The translations under genes and the position numbers were made by a program. The notes beneath the pieces were generated by a model that saw only the letters and a list, made by a program, of their open reading frames with translations, had not been told where the DNA came from and ran no database searches. Below, piece after piece: positions 62,668 to 64,000 of a stretch of 64,000 bases of DNA; position 1 is the stretch's first letter; the number at the start of each line of letters is the position of its first letter. This stretch comes from Amphibacillus xylanus NBRC 15112 (lineage in GTDB: Bacteria; Bacillota; Bacilli; Bacillales; Amphibacillaceae), in the NCBI RefSeq assembly GCF_000307165.1, contig NC_018704.1, positions 2,170,001 through 2,234,000 of the forward strand, read 5' to 3'.

Positions 62668-62816
62668 TTATTGCGAATAAAAGCATTTATTATAGAATAT
62701 AATTAATAAATTAATAGACTTTTCTATGCAAAAAGGCTATATTAATATTATTAATTATTGATAAATGCCCTTTACTCTTTGACTCACTTGTTTTATTATT
62801 GACATTATATATCACT

Positions 62817-62828
62817 AAAGCGCTTTCG
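62817..62828. promoter_or_regulatory. AGCGCT-centred operator upstream of the ROK kinase gene
   Basis: AAAGCGCTTTCG, 144 bp before the ROK kinase start; a TTGACA (62800-62805) immediately upstream gives the plus-strand promoter, so the operator overlaps the likely -35 to -10 spacer. Confidence 0.72.
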
Positions 62829-62971
62829 TAAAGTGTCAATTTTAATATTTTTTTATTACAAAAAATTGAACTAAAGATTGGGCCAATCAATTTAACATGT
62901 CATTGAAGTTAGCGCTGGATTATTATAAACTATTAATCTAGTGAAATTTATTAGAGAAATGAGGGTTTTTT

Positions 62972-63871
62972 ATGTATCTTAGTTTTGATATAGGTGGTAC
63001 ATTCGTAAAATACGCATGGATGAGCAGTGATGGTGAAATGATTAAGCAAGGAGAATTCAGCACTCCATACAAATCAGCTGAATACCTAGTGAATAAAATG
63101 GTCGAAATATTCAATGTATCACCAGCGAAAATTAAAGGGATCGCAATTTGCTGTCCTGGGACTATTGATATTAATACTGGTGTTATTTATTATGGAGGCG
63201 CATTAACATATTTGCATGAAAAAAATCTTGTGCAAATGTTATCTGAGCAATGTCGTGTACCCGTTAGCATTGAAAATGATGGGAAGTGTGTAGCGCTAGC
63301 TGAATTGTGGAAAGGTGCCGTTAAAGATTATTTGCATAGTGTCATCCTTACTTTCGGTACAGGAGTGGGTGGCGGTATTGTCATTAATGGTAAACTTCAT
63401 CGTGGAGCACATTTAGAGGCTGGAGAACAAAGTTATGTGATGGAAAGTATTGATCATGCTAGTCACAAAGCAAAGTTTATCGGTACTATGTGTTCAGCCT
63501 CGACTATGGTAAATGAGATTGCAGCTATAAAAGGATTAGAGAAAAATGATGGTATCGGTGTGTTTAAATATATTGACGCCAAAGATCCTGATGCCCTTGA
63601 AATATTCAACATTTTCTGTACAAATGTTGCTGTTCAAATCCTTAATTTACAATATATTATTGATCCTGACATATTTGCCATAGGTGGAGGTGTTAGTGTT
63701 CAGCCAGCATTTATTAACGGGATCAAAGATGCTATTGAGCGAATTAAAAAGGCAAATCCACATCATGTTGCAAAGCCTTATATTGTTCCCTGTCATTTTA
63801 CTAGCTCAGCGAATTTATATGGGGCTCTTTATAACTTTTTACTGCAGAATGGTTCTATTGAAATAACTTGA
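62972..63871 (+). CDS. ROK-family sugar kinase
   Basis: A 299-residue sugar kinase of the ROK/ASKHA fold. The phosphate-1 motif is SFDIGGTFVKYAW, the catalytic aspartate is in IENDGKCVALAELW near 112, and ATP loop FGTGVGGGIVINGKL is near 137. The Zn-binding CxCGxxGCxE motif of classical ROK glucokinases is absent; GAHLEAGEQSYV is followed by a different sequence, as in BglK-like beta-glucoside kinases. It probably phosphorylates glucose or a beta-glucoside taken up by the adjacent importer. The start ATG at 62972 follows GAAATGAGGG. Confidence 0.85.
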   Translation: MYLSFDIGGTFVKYAWMSSDGEMIKQGEFSTPYKSAEYLVNKMVEIFNVSPAKIKGIAICCPGTIDINTGVIYYGGALTYLHEKNLVQMLSEQCRVPVSIENDGKCVALAELWKGAVKDYLHSVILTFGTGVGGGIVINGKLHRGAHLEAGEQSYVMESIDHASHKAKFIGTMCSASTMVNEIAAIKGLEKNDGIGVFKYIDAKDPDALEIFNIFCTNVAVQILNLQYIIDPDIFAIGGGVSVQPAFINGIKDAIERIKKANPHHVAKPYIVPCHFTSSANLYGALYNFLLQNGSIEIT

Positions 63872-64000
63872 TAGTTTGTTAAAATCATATAAAATTTCTA
63901 TATGAAACCACAACGTATTTATTACTTAAATTTGTTTTCACTGCATTAATGCATTGAATAGATAATTCCAATTCTCGTTCTGTTATTTGGTCAACTTGTC

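Noticed and set aside
63872-64000. Possible gene at the right window edge
   Set aside because: Only 129 bp remain; no start with SD and no recognisable protein fragment on either strand could be supported.

Overview
The window looks like a chromosomal segment of a low-GC, Gram-positive Bacillaceae. The left half keeps a gene order known from the Bacillus subtilis ywiB/argS to gerQ region (rpoE, argS, ywiB, pbpG, ywgA, ywfO, lipL, pta, gerQ, ywdI). It carries the spore-germination pair cwlJ-gerQ, plus SAM-I and T-box leaders and strong AGGAGG-type ribosome binding sites. A halophilic or alkaliphilic genus near Amphibacillus, Halolactibacillus or Gracilibacillus would fit, but the species cannot be fixed from sequence alone.

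Regions. 0-11 kb: housekeeping genes (rpoE fragment, P-loop kinase, MFS permease, argS-ywiB, a class A PBP, ywgA-ywfO, lipL, pta). 11-14 kb: cwlJ-gerQ, then an IS150-type IS3 element with a programmed -1 frameshift and a 3-bp target duplication, then ywdI. 14-19 kb: AI-2E-family exporter, recQ, and a two-part locus made of a 9-codon peptide gene with its own strong SD and terminator, followed by an Rgg-family regulator. 19-28 kb: ampS, yfmR-type ABC-F, cardiolipin synthase, hsp20, a SAM riboswitch controlling an O-acetylhomoserine sulfhydrylase with an unusual C-terminal extension, ypmR-ypmS. 28-33 kb: a lia-type cell-envelope stress operon (liaF-liaS-liaR-DUF1700-liaG-like). 33-41 kb: mscL, topB, nitroreductase, ykpA-type ABC-F, nox. 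41-42.5 kb: an IS110-family element inserted in an extragenic palindrome. 43-49.4 kb: trpEDCFBA behind two tandem Trp T-boxes. 49.4-51 kb: a DHQ-synthase-II-like C-terminal domain protein, a 43-aa membrane peptide, a LysM/3D protein. 52-64 kb: a beta-glucan locus with a wall-anchored GH16 glucanase, a chemoreceptor, a LacI regulator, a YesL-like protein, a sugar ABC importer and a ROK kinase. These share AGCGCT-centred operators.

The most notable signals are: (1) the Rgg regulator plus candidate leaderless signalling peptide MTEWLIGGY at 17.4-18.6 kb; (2) the IS110 element, whose 5' noncoding region holds a likely bridge RNA with segments matching its own ends and its palindromic target; (3) three arrays of an exactly 20-bp tandem repeat with a variable 5-nt part, two of them preceded by the same ~85-bp leader; (4) repeated intergenic palindromes with compensatory changes. 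No tRNA, rRNA, CRISPR-Cas or prophage was seen.
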